From an uncultured Eubacteriales bacterium (lineage in GTDB: Bacteria > Bacillota > Clostridia > Christensenellales > Aristaeellaceae): 64,000 bases of DNA. The stretch covers positions 62,001 to 126,000 of the forward strand of contig CACXHY010000004.1 in assembly GCA_902767565.1 (NCBI GenBank), read 5' to 3'. The translations under genes and the position numbers were made by a program. Within the stretch, counting starts at the first letter, position 1. Every line of letters starts with the position of its first letter. The notes beneath the pieces were generated by a model. That model worked only from the letters and a program-made list of their open reading frames with translations, searched no databases and was not told the origin of the DNA. Below, one piece after another: positions 25,742 through 34,971 of the stretch.

Positions 25742-25915
25742 CCGGGGGACGCTTTCCTGCGGAAAGCGTCCCCCGGACCCCCTTGAAAGGACTTGCGGGC
25801 CCTGCCCGCCATAGGCGGCAGTCCGGGAAGCGTCCCCCGGACCCCCTCGAAAGGACCTGCGGGCCCCGCCCGCCATGGGCGGCAGTCCGGGAAGCGTCCC
25901 CCGGACCCCCTCGGT
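25742..25915 (-). repeat. Hairpin repeat cluster (one complete, two partial units)
   Basis: A full hairpin unit at 25742-25776 in reverse orientation is followed by ACCCCCTTGAAAGG. Then come two partial tandem units, each with GTCCGGGAAGCGTCCCCCGG, spaced about 67 bp apart and abutting the end of the GGDEF/EAL gene. A MITE-core palindrome lies just before (25690-25730). Confidence 0.7.
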
Positions 25916-25937
25916 CACCTCCGGAAGCCGATCGGCG

Positions 25938-28166
25938 TCAGAAGATGGCGTATCCGCTCAGCCGGTCCCGCTTCAGGCGCTCCAGGGCCGCGTCGGCGTC
26001 CTCGAAGATGTCGCCCTCCGGGTTGGCCCGGTCCGAGAAGGCCACGCCGATGTTCAGCAGGATGGCCCCGGTCTCGCCCTCCCCGAGCCGCAGCGCCCGG
26101 CTGACCTGTTCGATCTTGGCGGATATCAGCGCTTTCTCGTCGCCCGTCATGCGGGTCATGATCACGCCGAAGCCGTCCTCGCTCAGGCGGCAGATGTGGT
26201 CCACCGAGCGGAAGCTCCGCTTCAGGACGTCCGCCACGCGGCAGACGACCCGGTCCGCGTACGCGGGCCCCCGCGACTTTTTCAGATCCGCGTAGCCGTC
26301 GATCTCGGCGATCATCATGGCGATGTGATCGTGGTCGGCGTCGTGGAAGAGGATGTCGAAGGCGCTGTAATTGTACAGGCCGGTCAGCGCGTCGTGCAGG
26401 GCATTGTAGGTGAAGCGGTCGCGGCGGTGCCGTCTGCTCTTCAGCGACACGTCGACCGGCGCGGGATGATTGCCCGGGAGGAAGGCCTCAAACTCCTTCG
26501 CGGGGATCGGGCGCGAGAAATAGTACCCCTGGATGAAATCGCAGCCCATGGCCTTCAGCGTGAAGACCTGCTCCGCCGTTTCTACGCCCTCCGCGATCGT
26601 CGGCACGTTGAAGGATTCCGCCAGCTGGATCATGGCCTCGAGAAGGCGCGTGTCCTTGCGCTTTTTGAAGGCGTTGCGGATGAACTGCATGTCCAGCTTC
26701 AGCGCGTCGATGGGCAGGGTGGAGAGCATGTTCAGCGAGGAGTATCCGGAGCCGAAATCGTCCATCTCGATGCGGAAGCCGATCTCCCGCAGGCTCCGCA
26801 CCTTCTCGATGATGCGCTCGGCATCCTCGGTATAGGCGGACTCGGTGATCTCCAGGACAAGATCCCGCGGGTCCACGCCCCGCTCCCCGGTGACCTTCCG
26901 CAGCGTATCGATCAGCTCCGGCTCGTACAGGTCGATGCGGGACACGTTGACGGACACCGGCAGGGTGATCCCGAAGCGCTCCCGCCAGTCCCGGATCCGG
27001 GCCGCGGCCTCCTCCCACACATAGCTGTCCAGCCGATAGATCAGGCCGTTGTTCTCAAACAGGGGGATGAAGGTGCCGGGGCTCACCATGCCCAGCTTCG
27101 GGTGCTGCCAGCGCACCAGGGCCTCCGCGCTGCTGAGGACGGGCTTGTCCCCGCGCACGTCGTACTTGGGCTGGTAGTGCACCGTAAACTGCTTCTCCCG
27201 GATGGCCCGGGGGAAATCCTCGATGAGCTGGGCCTCCAGCAGCTCCCGATCGTGCATGGAGTCGTCGTACACGCCCAGGGAGCGGGTGAAGCTGCCCCGG
27301 ACGGTGTCCCCGGCGATCTTGGCCCGGTCGAAGCGCAGCTCGATGTCCAGGGTCTTGTCCGTGTCGCTGTAAAGGCCCGCCCGGACGCTGACGTGATTCT
27401 CCTCCGCCCCCCGGGCCGCGTCCCCCATGGAGAGGGACACCCGCTCCAGCAGCGGGGCATAGTCCTCCCGGTGGGGGCAGTAGAGCAGGAAGCTGTCCGC
27501 CTCGCCCCGGCCCGCCAGGCCGCCCGTCTCCCCGGCAAAGGCCCGGACGCTCTCCCCGACCCGGCGCAGCACGTCGTCGCCGTAGCTCTTCCCGTAGCGG
27601 TCGTTGATGGTGTGAAACCGGTTGATGTTCAGCACGACTGCGTCGGTGGCCTGCTCGCGGTGATGGGCGTCCATCTGCAGGGCATACCGGTAGAAGAAGT
27701 TCCGGTTGTACAGGCCCGTCAGCTGGTCCCGCTCCGTCCACCGCAGGATGTCCCGGTTCTCCGAAAGCTCGATGGTGCGCAGGACGCGGGCCAGGACGAC
27801 CTCCTGCCGGGGGTAGGGCTTCGGGATGAAGTCGATGGCCCCCAGGGTGAGGCACTCCACCTCCGCGTCGCTGTCCGCGGTCATGACGATGACGGGGATC
27901 TTCGCGTAGCGGATGTCCGACCGGACCTCCCGCAGCACCTCCAGGCCGTGGAGATCCGGCAGGTTCAGGTCCAGCAGGATCAGGCTCAGGGATTCCGCCC
28001 GCTCATGGATGACCTCCAGCGCCTGCGCGCCGGTCTCCGCCGGGACGACGTCGTACTCCTCCTGCAGATACATCTTCAGGATCTCCCGGTTGATGAGTTC
28101 GTCCTCCACCAGCAGGATCTTCCGCTTGTCCGCGGATGCCCGCAGTCCCGTATCTCTCTCCGCCAT
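25938..28166 (-). CDS. Response regulator REC-GGDEF-EAL-GGDEF, probable c-di-GMP phosphodiesterase
   Basis: A 742-aa cytosolic signalling protein. REC (residues 15-130) keeps the phospho-acceptor Asp66 (LILLDLNLP) and Lys116 (IPKPYP). A GGDEF-like domain follows (about 145-300) whose active loop is GRGEADSF, so it should not synthesise c-di-GMP. The EAL domain (about 315-560) keeps Glu348 in AEALVRW, Asn407, Glu439, Asp469-470 in MDDFGSGYSSL, Lys490 and Glu526/529 in AEGVET, so phosphodiesterase activity is likely. A second GGDEF-like domain (about 585-740) has SEDGFG in place of the motif. The start is near the GGAGG-poor 5' end and less certain. A truncated REC-containing gene lies just upstream, suggesting a former two-component locus. 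Confidence 0.88.
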   Translation of the reverse strand: MAERDTGLRASADKRKILLVEDELINREILKMYLQEEYDVVPAETGAQALEVIHERAESLSLILLDLNLPDLHGLEVLREVRSDIRYAKIPVIVMTADSDAEVECLTLGAIDFIPKPYPRQEVVLARVLRTIELSENRDILRWTERDQLTGLYNRNFFYRYALQMDAHHREQATDAVVLNINRFHTINDRYGKSYGDDVLRRVGESVRAFAGETGGLAGRGEADSFLLYCPHREDYAPLLERVSLSMGDAARGAEENHVSVRAGLYSDTDKTLDIELRFDRAKIAGDTVRGSFTRSLGVYDDSMHDRELLEAQLIEDFPRAIREKQFTVHYQPKYDVRGDKPVLSSAEALVRWQHPKLGMVSPGTFIPLFENNGLIYRLDSYVWEEAAARIRDWRERFGITLPVSVNVSRIDLYEPELIDTLRKVTGERGVDPRDLVLEITESAYTEDAERIIEKVRSLREIGFRIEMDDFGSGYSSLNMLSTLPIDALKLDMQFIRNAFKKRKDTRLLEAMIQLAESFNVPTIAEGVETAEQVFTLKAMGCDFIQGYYFSRPIPAKEFEAFLPGNHPAPVDVSLKSRRHRRDRFTYNALHDALTGLYNYSAFDILFHDADHDHIAMMIAEIDGYADLKKSRGPAYADRVVCRVADVLKRSFRSVDHICRLSEDGFGVIMTRMTGDEKALISAKIEQVSRALRLGEGETGAILLNIGVAFSDRANPEGDIFEDADAALERLKRDRLSGYAIF

Positions 28167-28236
28167 GATGCTGCCCTCCGACTCTTTGTGGTGTTCCTTG
28201 CCGCCGCGCCTTGGCGGAGGCCTTCTCCGCCCCGTG

Positions 28237-28548
28237 TCAGCGCTCCCCGCGCCCGAGCACCTCCGCGATGGTCCTGCGCATCACCGGGATGTCGACGGGC
28301 TTGGCGATATGGCCGTCCATGCCGGCCTCACCGGCCGCGCGGACGTCCTCCGCGAAGGCGTTGGCGGTCATGGCGACGATGGGGATGCGCGCCTTCTCCC
28401 GGTCCTCCAGCGCCCGGATCGCCCGGGTGGCGGCATAGCCGTCCATGACGGGCATCTGGATGTCCATCAGGATCAGGTCGAAGTCCCCCGGCGCGGAGGC
28501 GGTCACCCTGTCCAGCGCTTTGGTCTTGTCGCGCGCTTCCATCTGTGT
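28237..28548 (-). pseudogene. 5'-truncated REC domain (hybrid kinase remnant)
   Basis: The C-terminal three quarters of a receiver domain: DFDLILMDIQMPVMDG with the phospho-acceptor Asp, IPIVAMTANAF, and GHIAKPVDI with the conserved Lys. This type (NAFAED, GMDGHIAKP) is normally at the end of hybrid histidine kinases. The first beta strand with its acidic pocket is missing, and upstream codons (ARDKTKALDRV) fade into non-family sequence. No kinase domain is present. It precedes the REC-GGDEF-EAL-GGDEF gene on the same strand and is probably a decayed partner. Confidence 0.7.
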
Positions 28549-28613
28549 GTCAGGCCTCCCCCGTTCCTTGCCCGGTCCGCTGTCGGGATCATCGCTCCCG
28601 GGGTCTGATGCAG

Positions 28614-28684
28614 CGCTCCGGTTACACGGTCCCGGAGCGGTTGCTTGGTGTAACCATTGTAGCATAGTTGAGGGGAGGAATCAA
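28614..28684 (-). promoter_or_regulatory. Promoter with interleaved inverted repeats
   Basis: On the minus strand, TTGATT (28684-28679), 17-bp spacer and TACAAT (28661-28656). Directly after the -10 lie two interleaved perfect 8-bp inverted repeats: GGTTACAC (28620-28627) with GTGTAACC (28648-28655), and CGCTCCGG (28614-28621) with CCGGAGCG (28632-28639). These could form an operator or, in RNA, a pseudoknot. Confidence 0.55.
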
Positions 28685-28835
28685 CAGGAATGTGAGGCGG
28701 GAGCCCCCAACCCCGCCGGGAAGGGGGAGATCGGCAAGAAGCCGGGCGAGGGTTGTGCGGCCGTATGTGCGCAGGCTGCCCTGTCCCTCCGGCGGATGAG
28801 GTCTTCCCGCAGCGGCGGATGGGTCCTCTCCTCCC

Positions 28836-28864
28836 TTGCCACCCCGCGAATTCTGTGCTATACT
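28836..28864 (+). promoter_or_regulatory. Sigma-A promoter
   Basis: TTGCCA (28836-28841), 17-bp spacer, TATACT (28859-28864), about 65 bp before the ATG at 28932. Confidence 0.65.
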
Positions 28865-28931
28865 GGTTTCAGAAAACAAACCGTCATGGAACCCATACAC
28901 CCAGGCCCTCACACAAAGGAGGCAAAGTCTC

Positions 28932-31900
28932 ATGAAACGCACATTGTCCATCATCCTGATGCTGGCGATGCTGGCGTCGCTGTTTGCCGCGCTGCCGCTG
29001 ACGGCGTCGGCGGAGCCCTCGACGGCAGGCTGCACCGGGCCGAAGTCCCCGGACGGCCAGCACAGCTGGATCGGCAGGCAGCGCGATCCCTGGTGCACCT
29101 ATGGCGGCGGGATCGTCTGGGGATGCAGATACTGCCAGAAGGAAGTCTTTGAGGAGACCACCCCGGCCCTCGGGCACAACTGGGATGACTGGTATACGAG
29201 CAGCAATGCGGACTGCACCCACGCCGGCGAGCAGACCCGCTACTGTAAGCGCTGCCAGACGCGGGATACCCAGCTGATCCCGGCCATCGGGCACAAGTGG
29301 GACAGCGGCAAGGTGACGAAGCAGCCGACCTGCACCGAGGCCGGCCAGAAGACCGTGCACTGCACGAACAAGTTCGCCTCGCACAACTGCACGGCGACAA
29401 AGAAAGAGACCGTCCCGGCCCTCGGCCACAGCTGGGGCGCGTGGGTGGAGTTCATCCCCGGCACCTGCATGAAGAAGCAGGTGCTGCAGAGGACGTGTTC
29501 GCGCTGCGGCGAAGTCGATTACTGGACGAAGGATTACGGTGACCACGACTGGGGCGAGTGGACGGTCGTCAAGGAGCCCACCGCCACGGAGGACGGCCTG
29601 CGCGAGCGCGTGTGCAAGATCTACGAGGGGCACAGGGAGGAAGAGGTCATCCCGGCCACGGGCGAACCCGCGCCTGACGTGAAACCCTCCCTGTACCACG
29701 TTGTCTCCTGGGCACCGGACGCGGGCGAGGGCAAGCGGTACGAGGGCGCGATCCTGACGCTCCACAGCCAGGTCACCAACACCGGCAACTGCACGGTCTA
29801 TGTCGATCCCACCGACTATGATCCGTCCGTATTCTTCAACATGGCGTTCCCCAGCGGAACAGCGTTTGTCCCGCAGTTCGGGAAGGTCATGGCAGCGGTC
29901 GGGCCCGGAGAGAGCTGGTCCTATGACTGGTACTATACCGTGAACGAGTGGGAGGTCCAGGTCGGTTCCGTGGATTATGACGAAGAAGGCCTGGTTGCCG
30001 AGGGGGCGCAGTATATCGACGCCGATGACGCAACAGACTATGTCGGCGCCAATCACGGCGTCATCCACATCCCCCTCACCTACCCCGAAGGCACCACCCC
30101 GGAGGAGGAAAAGCCCGCGCTCAAGCTGACGGTGACGCAGACCACGCCGGAGAAGGAAGCGTATACCAATACGTATGATTGCATTGACGATAATTTAATC
30201 TATGATAACCTTACAGTCACCAACACTGGCAACGTCCCGCTGCGCTTTAGCGTATTCTTATATCGAGGCGCCGGATTCTCAGACGAGTTTAATACACAGT
30301 GGAAAAAAGACTTCATTCTAAATCCGGGGGAATCCTGGAACAAATCCGACTACTGGTATTATGTTTTCAACAGACCCGAATTCTTTGTACCCGACCCCGA
30401 GGATTCCCCCTATGCGGGCAATTACCCGATCCGCTTCAAGGTTTATGGCTGTGCTGTAGATGACACGGGACGCACAACCCCCATCTGCGAGAGCAATCCG
30501 GTGGACTTTAACCACAAGATCGCCAAGCCCGGTCCCACCCCGTGGCCCATTCCGGAAGAGAGCAAATTAGAGGTGAAGGTAAGCACGATGGACGCTCCGG
30601 CCGACCCCGCGGGTTATCAGCTGGGAGAAGATTGGGGCGCTGGCGTTAAATTCTGCAATGCGGCACCTGTTGAAGCCATCGATCCCAATTTGCATATTGA
30701 CTTTACAGCGACAGATACAGAGTACAACACCATTTGGTCCAAAACAAACGGACCGACATGGGTTGAATACCAAAAGTGGCCTATATTTGATCCGACGACT
30801 GTCGTAACCTTACCATTCTATGGAGTAATTGCCGAGGAAGACGTCCAGCGCGGCTACGTTGAAGTCAGCGGCTATGTGAAGTGGACCGACCCGGACAGCG
30901 GGAAAGAGAAGATCGCGTATTCCAATGTCTGGAATGTGCCGGTGATCTCCAAGACCGGGCTGCTCCTGCAGAAGAAGGCCAGCGATCCGGCGAACGGGTC
31001 CTGCTTCGTCCCGGGCGAGAAGGTCGACTGGACGCTGACCGTGACCAACAACAGCAAGGAACCCATCAGGAACGTGACCGTCACGGACGGCGGGATCGTG
31101 GTCGCGACCTTTGCGGAGATCGCGGCGGGCGAGACCAAGAACTGCCCGGTGCCTTCCACCACCGTCACCGACTACGACGCCCAGGTCACGGGCTATGTCT
31201 CCAACGTCGCCAAGGCGACAGGCACCGACGTGAAGGACGCCACCCACACCTGGTACAGCAACGTGGCCAGGGCCGACTGCGGCGACGACACCCCGCCGGT
31301 CCTCGGCGCGAAGCCGGGGCTCTCCGCCGTCAAGACCGACAAGGGACCCCAGAACGGCTCGTACTATGAAGAGGGCGAGGAGATCACCTTCGAGGTCACG
31401 GTCACCAACACCGGCGACTGCGAGCTGAACGACCTGAAGTTCTACGACAGCCTCGCGGGCTTCACCCCGGTGGACACCCTGGCCTCCCTTCCCGTGGCGG
31501 GCTCCCACACCTTCGAATACAAGTACACCGTGAAGCCGGCCGACATGGGCCACCCGACGCTGACCAACGGCGCGACGATCACCTATACCTTCTTAGGCAT
31601 GCCCGGCACCCCGGTGACCTGCTCGTGCAAGGTGAAGATCGGCGAGGGCGACACCGAGACCGAGGATCCCGATCCGCCCTTCGACCCGGGCATCCTCAAG
31701 GGCGACGGCGAGGACTATTGCAAGCTGGAGGTCGCGCACCTGATGCAGAGTGAGGCGCACTACACGCTCCACGCCTGCAGCGAACACACGGCCGCCGCAT
31801 CCGGGGCCGGGACCGCCGATCCCGCGGCCGCCTGCGCCATCTGGTGGGCCGAGATCGACAAGCTCTACGAAACGCTCTACGCCGCGGGCAATTCCGAGGC

Positions 31901-32468
31901 CAAGGCCGTGCTCCTCGCCGAGAGGGCGGAGTTCAACACCTATGCCGCGAACTACGGCGCCCTCTACGGCGACGAAGCGCTCGCCGAGCTCCTGCGCTTC
32001 AAGTGCGCCGAGCTTTGCTGCATGATGCACACCGCCTCCGAGACCCAGCCCTCGAGCCTGACCATGGCTCTCTCCGGGAAGCTCAACGGCACGGAGAACG
32101 ACGCGACGGTGCGCGAAGTCGGCGCCATGACCGGCAGCGACTGCGACGTCACCGAGCGCTACGCCGGCGCCGCCGCCCGCGCCTTCAATGGCGTGCTGGA
32201 CCTGCTCCGCGAGGCGAAGACCTATGACCGCGGCGACGTCTTCCTGCGCGGCCAGGCCTTCTGGCAGGCAGCCCTCGACGAGAAGGTCAACGCCGCCTAC
32301 GCCGCCGCCGACCGCGACCAGCGCAAGCTGATCATCCTCTGGCGCACCGGCCTCGACGCCCTGCTCGCCGCCGAGCGTCCGCTCCTGATCCTCCTCTACC
32401 CGGACAACACCGCCATGGCGGAGGAGATCCTGATGAACATGATCAAGGACGCTGGCTTTGCGGAGTGA
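28932..32468 (+). CDS. Large secreted Cys-repeat/DUF11-like surface protein
   Basis: A 1178-aa exported protein with signal peptide MKRTLSIILMLAMLASLFA. Residues about 30-245 carry four or five repeats of the type CxxC...(A/I)xGHxW (PALGHNWDDW, PAIGHKWDSG, PALGHSWGAW), which may bind metal. Residues about 255-900 contain DUF11-like and Ig-like modules (VTNTGNCTVYV, VTNNSKEPIRNVTVTDG, VTNTGDCELNDLKF). From about residue 927 there is a helical domain with five cysteines and a WWAEIDKLYETLY motif, somewhat like LprI-type domains but not firmly assigned. Codons 406-643 are clearly more AT-rich than the rest, suggesting that the middle was exchanged by recombination. The ATG follows AAAGGAGG. No cell-wall anchor is visible. 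Confidence 0.82.
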   Translation: MKRTLSIILMLAMLASLFAALPLTASAEPSTAGCTGPKSPDGQHSWIGRQRDPWCTYGGGIVWGCRYCQKEVFEETTPALGHNWDDWYTSSNADCTHAGEQTRYCKRCQTRDTQLIPAIGHKWDSGKVTKQPTCTEAGQKTVHCTNKFASHNCTATKKETVPALGHSWGAWVEFIPGTCMKKQVLQRTCSRCGEVDYWTKDYGDHDWGEWTVVKEPTATEDGLRERVCKIYEGHREEEVIPATGEPAPDVKPSLYHVVSWAPDAGEGKRYEGAILTLHSQVTNTGNCTVYVDPTDYDPSVFFNMAFPSGTAFVPQFGKVMAAVGPGESWSYDWYYTVNEWEVQVGSVDYDEEGLVAEGAQYIDADDATDYVGANHGVIHIPLTYPEGTTPEEEKPALKLTVTQTTPEKEAYTNTYDCIDDNLIYDNLTVTNTGNVPLRFSVFLYRGAGFSDEFNTQWKKDFILNPGESWNKSDYWYYVFNRPEFFVPDPEDSPYAGNYPIRFKVYGCAVDDTGRTTPICESNPVDFNHKIAKPGPTPWPIPEESKLEVKVSTMDAPADPAGYQLGEDWGAGVKFCNAAPVEAIDPNLHIDFTATDTEYNTIWSKTNGPTWVEYQKWPIFDPTTVVTLPFYGVIAEEDVQRGYVEVSGYVKWTDPDSGKEKIAYSNVWNVPVISKTGLLLQKKASDPANGSCFVPGEKVDWTLTVTNNSKEPIRNVTVTDGGIVVATFAEIAAGETKNCPVPSTTVTDYDAQVTGYVSNVAKATGTDVKDATHTWYSNVARADCGDDTPPVLGAKPGLSAVKTDKGPQNGSYYEEGEEITFEVTVTNTGDCELNDLKFYDSLAGFTPVDTLASLPVAGSHTFEYKYTVKPADMGHPTLTNGATITYTFLGMPGTPVTCSCKVKIGEGDTETEDPDPPFDPGILKGDGEDYCKLEVAHLMQSEAHYTLHACSEHTAAASGAGTADPAAACAIWWAEIDKLYETLYAAGNSEAKAVLLAERAEFNTYAANYGALYGDEALAELLRFKCAELCCMMHTASETQPSSLTMALSGKLNGTENDATVREVGAMTGSDCDVTERYAGAAARAFNGVLDLLREAKTYDRGDVFLRGQAFWQAALDEKVNAAYAAADRDQRKLIILWRTGLDALLAAERPLLILLYPDNTAMAEEILMNMIKDAGFAE

Positions 32469-32604
32469 CCCCCGTCCGCCGATCGCCGCAGCCCGGATCG
32501 CCCCTGCGGCGATCGGCGGGATCATACGTCTTCCCCTTTGCGCTTTTCCGCTCCGGCCGCATGATCGGACCGGTGCAAAGACCTGAATGAAAGGATGGAT
32601 CACC

Positions 32605-33006
32605 ATGTCCAACGCCGCGAAAGTCCACGAATTCCTCAACAAAGCCCAGACCTTCTACTTCCTCACCACCGACGGCGACCAGCCCAAGGGCCGCCCCTTC
32701 GGCTTCCAGATGCTGGTGGACGACGTGCTCTACTTCGGCTGCGGCACCTTCAAGAACGTGTTCAAACAGCTGACCGCCAACCCGAAGGTGGAAGTGCTGG
32801 CGCTCAGCGGCGGCGACTTTCTCCGCTACGACGGCACCGCCCGCGTCGTGAAGGACGAGGCCCTGCTGGCGAAGGTCCGGGAGATCATGCCCCAGATCAT
32901 GGCCCTCTACGACAAGAACGGCTGGGAGATGGGCCTGTTCTGCCTGGACAACGGCCACGCCGAGATCCGCGGCATGCTGGACCTGAAAGAGGAGTTCGAC
33001 GTCTGA
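32605..33006 (+). CDS. Pyridoxamine 5'-phosphate oxidase-like flavoprotein
   Basis: A 133-aa protein of the PNPOx-like split-barrel family, which binds FMN or F420 and reduces various substrates. Family traits are KAQTFYFLTTDGDQPKGRPFG at the N-terminus (Thr and Arg for flavin phosphate), YFGCGTFKNVFKQLTANPKVEV, and the closing strands GHAEIRGMLDL. The ATG at 32605 follows AAAGGA at normal distance; an in-frame ATG six codons upstream lies before that site. It is a single gene downstream of the large surface protein. The substrate is unknown and the annotation is at family level. Confidence 0.88.
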   Translation: MSNAAKVHEFLNKAQTFYFLTTDGDQPKGRPFGFQMLVDDVLYFGCGTFKNVFKQLTANPKVEVLALSGGDFLRYDGTARVVKDEALLAKVREIMPQIMALYDKNGWEMGLFCLDNGHAEIRGMLDLKEEFDV

Positions 33007-33080
33007 TGACCGCCCCGCCCGCCTGCATCGAAGCCCCGGGGATAAAGCAGGCGCGGCAGCAAGCCCTTTCAAGGGGCAAG

Positions 33081-33115
33081 AGAATTCAGAATTCAGAATT
33101 CAGAATGCAGAATTT
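33081..33115 (+). repeat. GAATTCA microsatellite
   Basis: Tandem 8-bp units based on AGAATTCA, ending GAATGCAGAATTTG. Shorter copies occur at 34567-34587, 34905-34918 and 36408-36441, always in gene-free repeat blocks. Confidence 0.7.
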
Positions 33116-33181
33116 GAAATGGACTCGAGCCTGTTCGCAATACCCGCATGGCGGGTAAGCCGCAAGCCCTTTCAAGGAGGT

Positions 33182-33217
33182 CCGGGGGACGCTTTCCGTC
33201 AGGAAAGCGTCCCCCGG
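33182..33217 (+). repeat. Hairpin repeat element
   Basis: Sixteen-bp arms starting CCGGGGGACGCTTTCC with a four-base loop. Preceded by a CGCAAGCCCTTTCAAGG tag, followed directly by the MITE right half. Confidence 0.75.
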
Positions 33218-33230
33218 CCTTCTATATATT

Positions 33231-33368
33231 CCCCCTTCCCTCGGGAAGGGGGAGCAAGAGCGCACGGGCCTGCGGCCCGCACCCGCCGCGCACGGCTCGC
33301 ACGGATGAAAACCGGTTCGTGCGTTCCCTGTCCATCCATGCGGGTTTGCCGACCGACTGAACAGTCAC
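33231..33368 (+). mobile_element. MITE-like element, right part only
   Basis: Starts at the central CCCCCTTCCC palindrome and runs to the terminal repeat GACTGAACAGTCAC. The left part is replaced by the hairpin element, so this is a composite. The rest of the gap to 33529 has a further fragment of the MITE core and no gene. Confidence 0.65.
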
Positions 33369-33529
33369 CTTCGTTCTTCATTCCGCCCGGCCCCATCCCC
33401 CTGCCCGGAGGAAGGAAGGCTCCGCGCTTGCAGATCCAGTGTAGCATATCCGGACGTCCATATGTGTCATATCCGTTCGATCCCTGTCACGCAGCCGGGG
33501 AAAACGACGGCTTTCCTCCCCCGTTCCGC

Positions 33530-33796
33530 TCAGTCGCATCCGAAGCCGCGCTCCTCCGGCTCCGGCGGGATCGTGCGGGCTTCCATCCGCTCGACGCGCA
33601 CCCATGTGCCCCGCTCGATGGCGAGGATCACCTGTTCGATGGCTTCCTCTTCCCCCTGGATCTCCATCGTCACGCTGCCGTCCGGCTCGTTGCGGACCCA
33701 GCCGGTGCAGCCGTACAGCCCCGCCGCGTGGCGCGCCCGCCACCGGAAGCCCACGCCCTGCACCGAGCCGAAGAATCCGATATGTCTGCGGATCAT
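33530..33796 (-). CDS. acyP: Acylphosphatase
   Basis: An 88-aa acylphosphatase, hydrolysing carboxyl-phosphate bonds such as in acetyl or carbamoyl phosphate. The phosphate-binding loop GSVQGVGFRWRA with catalytic Arg and the TGWVRNEPDGSV strand with catalytic Asn are intact. Length is that of the usual 90-aa family. Its ATG overlaps the stop of the upstream MmcQ/YjbR-like gene by four bases, so the two are translationally coupled. Confidence 0.93.
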   Translation of the reverse strand: MIRRHIGFFGSVQGVGFRWRARHAAGLYGCTGWVRNEPDGSVTMEIQGEEEAIEQVILAIERGTWVRVERMEARTIPPEPEERGFGCD

Positions 33797-34536
33797 TTCA
33801 GCGCCTCGCTCAGGCTCGCCGGGATGCCCCTGGGGCCCCGCACGGCGAAGATGCCGTGGTCCCGGCCCAGGACCTCGAAGGTGAAGCGGTCGGGGGGATA
33901 CCGCTTCAGCAGCCGGATCCTCATCAGGGCCTTCATCCGCACCCGGCCGTCGTCATAGCGGTACGGGATGTCCGTCTCCGTCACCAGGCAGCGGTAGAGG
34001 ACGGCGGACACCGGCGCGGCCACGTACAGGAAGACGGTGTCGCCCCTGCGGATGCCGGCGCCCTGCTTCCAGTCGATCTCCTCCTCCCGGGCGAAGGCCG
34101 CCTGCACGTCGTAGTACTTCGGGTTGGCGGGGATGATCCACTCCTTCGGCGGGCGGAGCCGCTGCTTCTTCTCCCGGGAGGCCGTGGCGAGGAAGCTCTC
34201 CCCCAGCCAGCGGCAGATCTCGTCAAAGGGCACGGTGCCGTCCAGCAGGATGGAGACCCAGCTGCCCCGGGCGATGTGGTACCCCCGGAAAAAGCCCGGC
34301 TGCCGGATCAGCATGTCGGCCAGGAGCGGGTCCGGCAGCTTGACGTTGAGAACGTCGACGATACCGCCGCCCTCCGCGCCCAGTTTGCCGCGCGGGATAT
34401 CCATCACCAGCGCGAACCACTTCCCGTTGTCGGCGTGGCGGAAGACGGCATACCCCGGCCACCGCATCCAGGGATACTCCGGCTCGGTCCTGTACCGGGT
34501 TTTGACATGTTCGATGAGCTGCTCTCTCAGAGACAT
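33793..34536 (-). CDS. MmcQ/YjbR-like protein with extra C-terminal domain
   Basis: A 247-aa protein. The first 120 residues resemble the MmcQ/YjbR (CyaY-like fold) DNA-binding family (YPWMRWPGYAVFRHADNGKWFALVMD, PGFFRGYHIARGSWVSILLDG). The rest (RPPKEWIIPANPKYYDVQAAF, DWKQGAGIRRGDTVFLYV) looks like an EVE/PUA-type or ASCH-type small beta-barrel that may bind modified nucleotides; this second call is tentative. The start at 34536 follows AAAGGA; in-frame sequence upstream belongs to repeats. It is coupled with acyP. The biological role is unknown. Confidence 0.78.
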   Translation of the reverse strand: MSLREQLIEHVKTRYRTEPEYPWMRWPGYAVFRHADNGKWFALVMDIPRGKLGAEGGGIVDVLNVKLPDPLLADMLIRQPGFFRGYHIARGSWVSILLDGTVPFDEICRWLGESFLATASREKKQRLRPPKEWIIPANPKYYDVQAAFAREEEIDWKQGAGIRRGDTVFLYVAAPVSAVLYRCLVTETDIPYRYDDGRVRMKALMRIRLLKRYPPDRFTFEVLGRDHGIFAVRGPRGIPASLSEALK

Positions 34537-34727
34537 GGGATCAGGTCCTTTGCGAGGTCGGAAAGGGAATTCAGAATTCAGAATTTGGCTTGTGTGCCAG
34601 GCAGCGGATGCGGGGACCGCCATTGCCGCTTGGTCCGTTCCTTCAGGGGCAACCGGCATGGCGGCGTAGGAATCCGGAATGCGATCCGCCTGTGGCGGGT
34701 GCGGGCCGCAAGCCCTTTCAAGGGGGT

Positions 34728-34763
34728 CCGGGGGACGCTTTCGGGGACGAAAGCGTCCCCCGG
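34728..34763 (+). repeat. Hairpin repeat element
   Basis: CCGGGGGACGCTTTC arm, short GC loop, GAAAGCGTCCCCCGG arm. The preceding 44 bp (CGCCTGTGGCGGGT...CCCTTTCAAGGGGGT) match the block before the copy at 36703. Confidence 0.75.
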
Positions 34764-34774
34764 GGTTCCGTATA

Positions 34775-34867
34775 TTCCCCCTTCCCTCGGGAAGGGGCAG
34801 GGGGATGGGGCGAAACGGCTTGGAGATCATCTGCTGATACAGTGCACAGGGCGGACTGAACAGTTAC
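34775..34867 (-). mobile_element. MITE-like element, left part only, reversed
   Basis: Core palindrome followed by the terminal repeat ending at 34867 (minus strand GTAACTGTTCAGTC). It is joined to the hairpin element on its left, the same composite structure as at 33182-33368 but reversed. Confidence 0.65.
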
Positions 34868-34971
34868 GAATGAAGAACGAAGAATGCAGTTTGCGGGACG
34901 AAGGGAATTCAGAATTGAAGTTTGTGCGCCAGGCAGCGGATGCGGGGGCGTTGATGTTTGGTTGACTCTTT

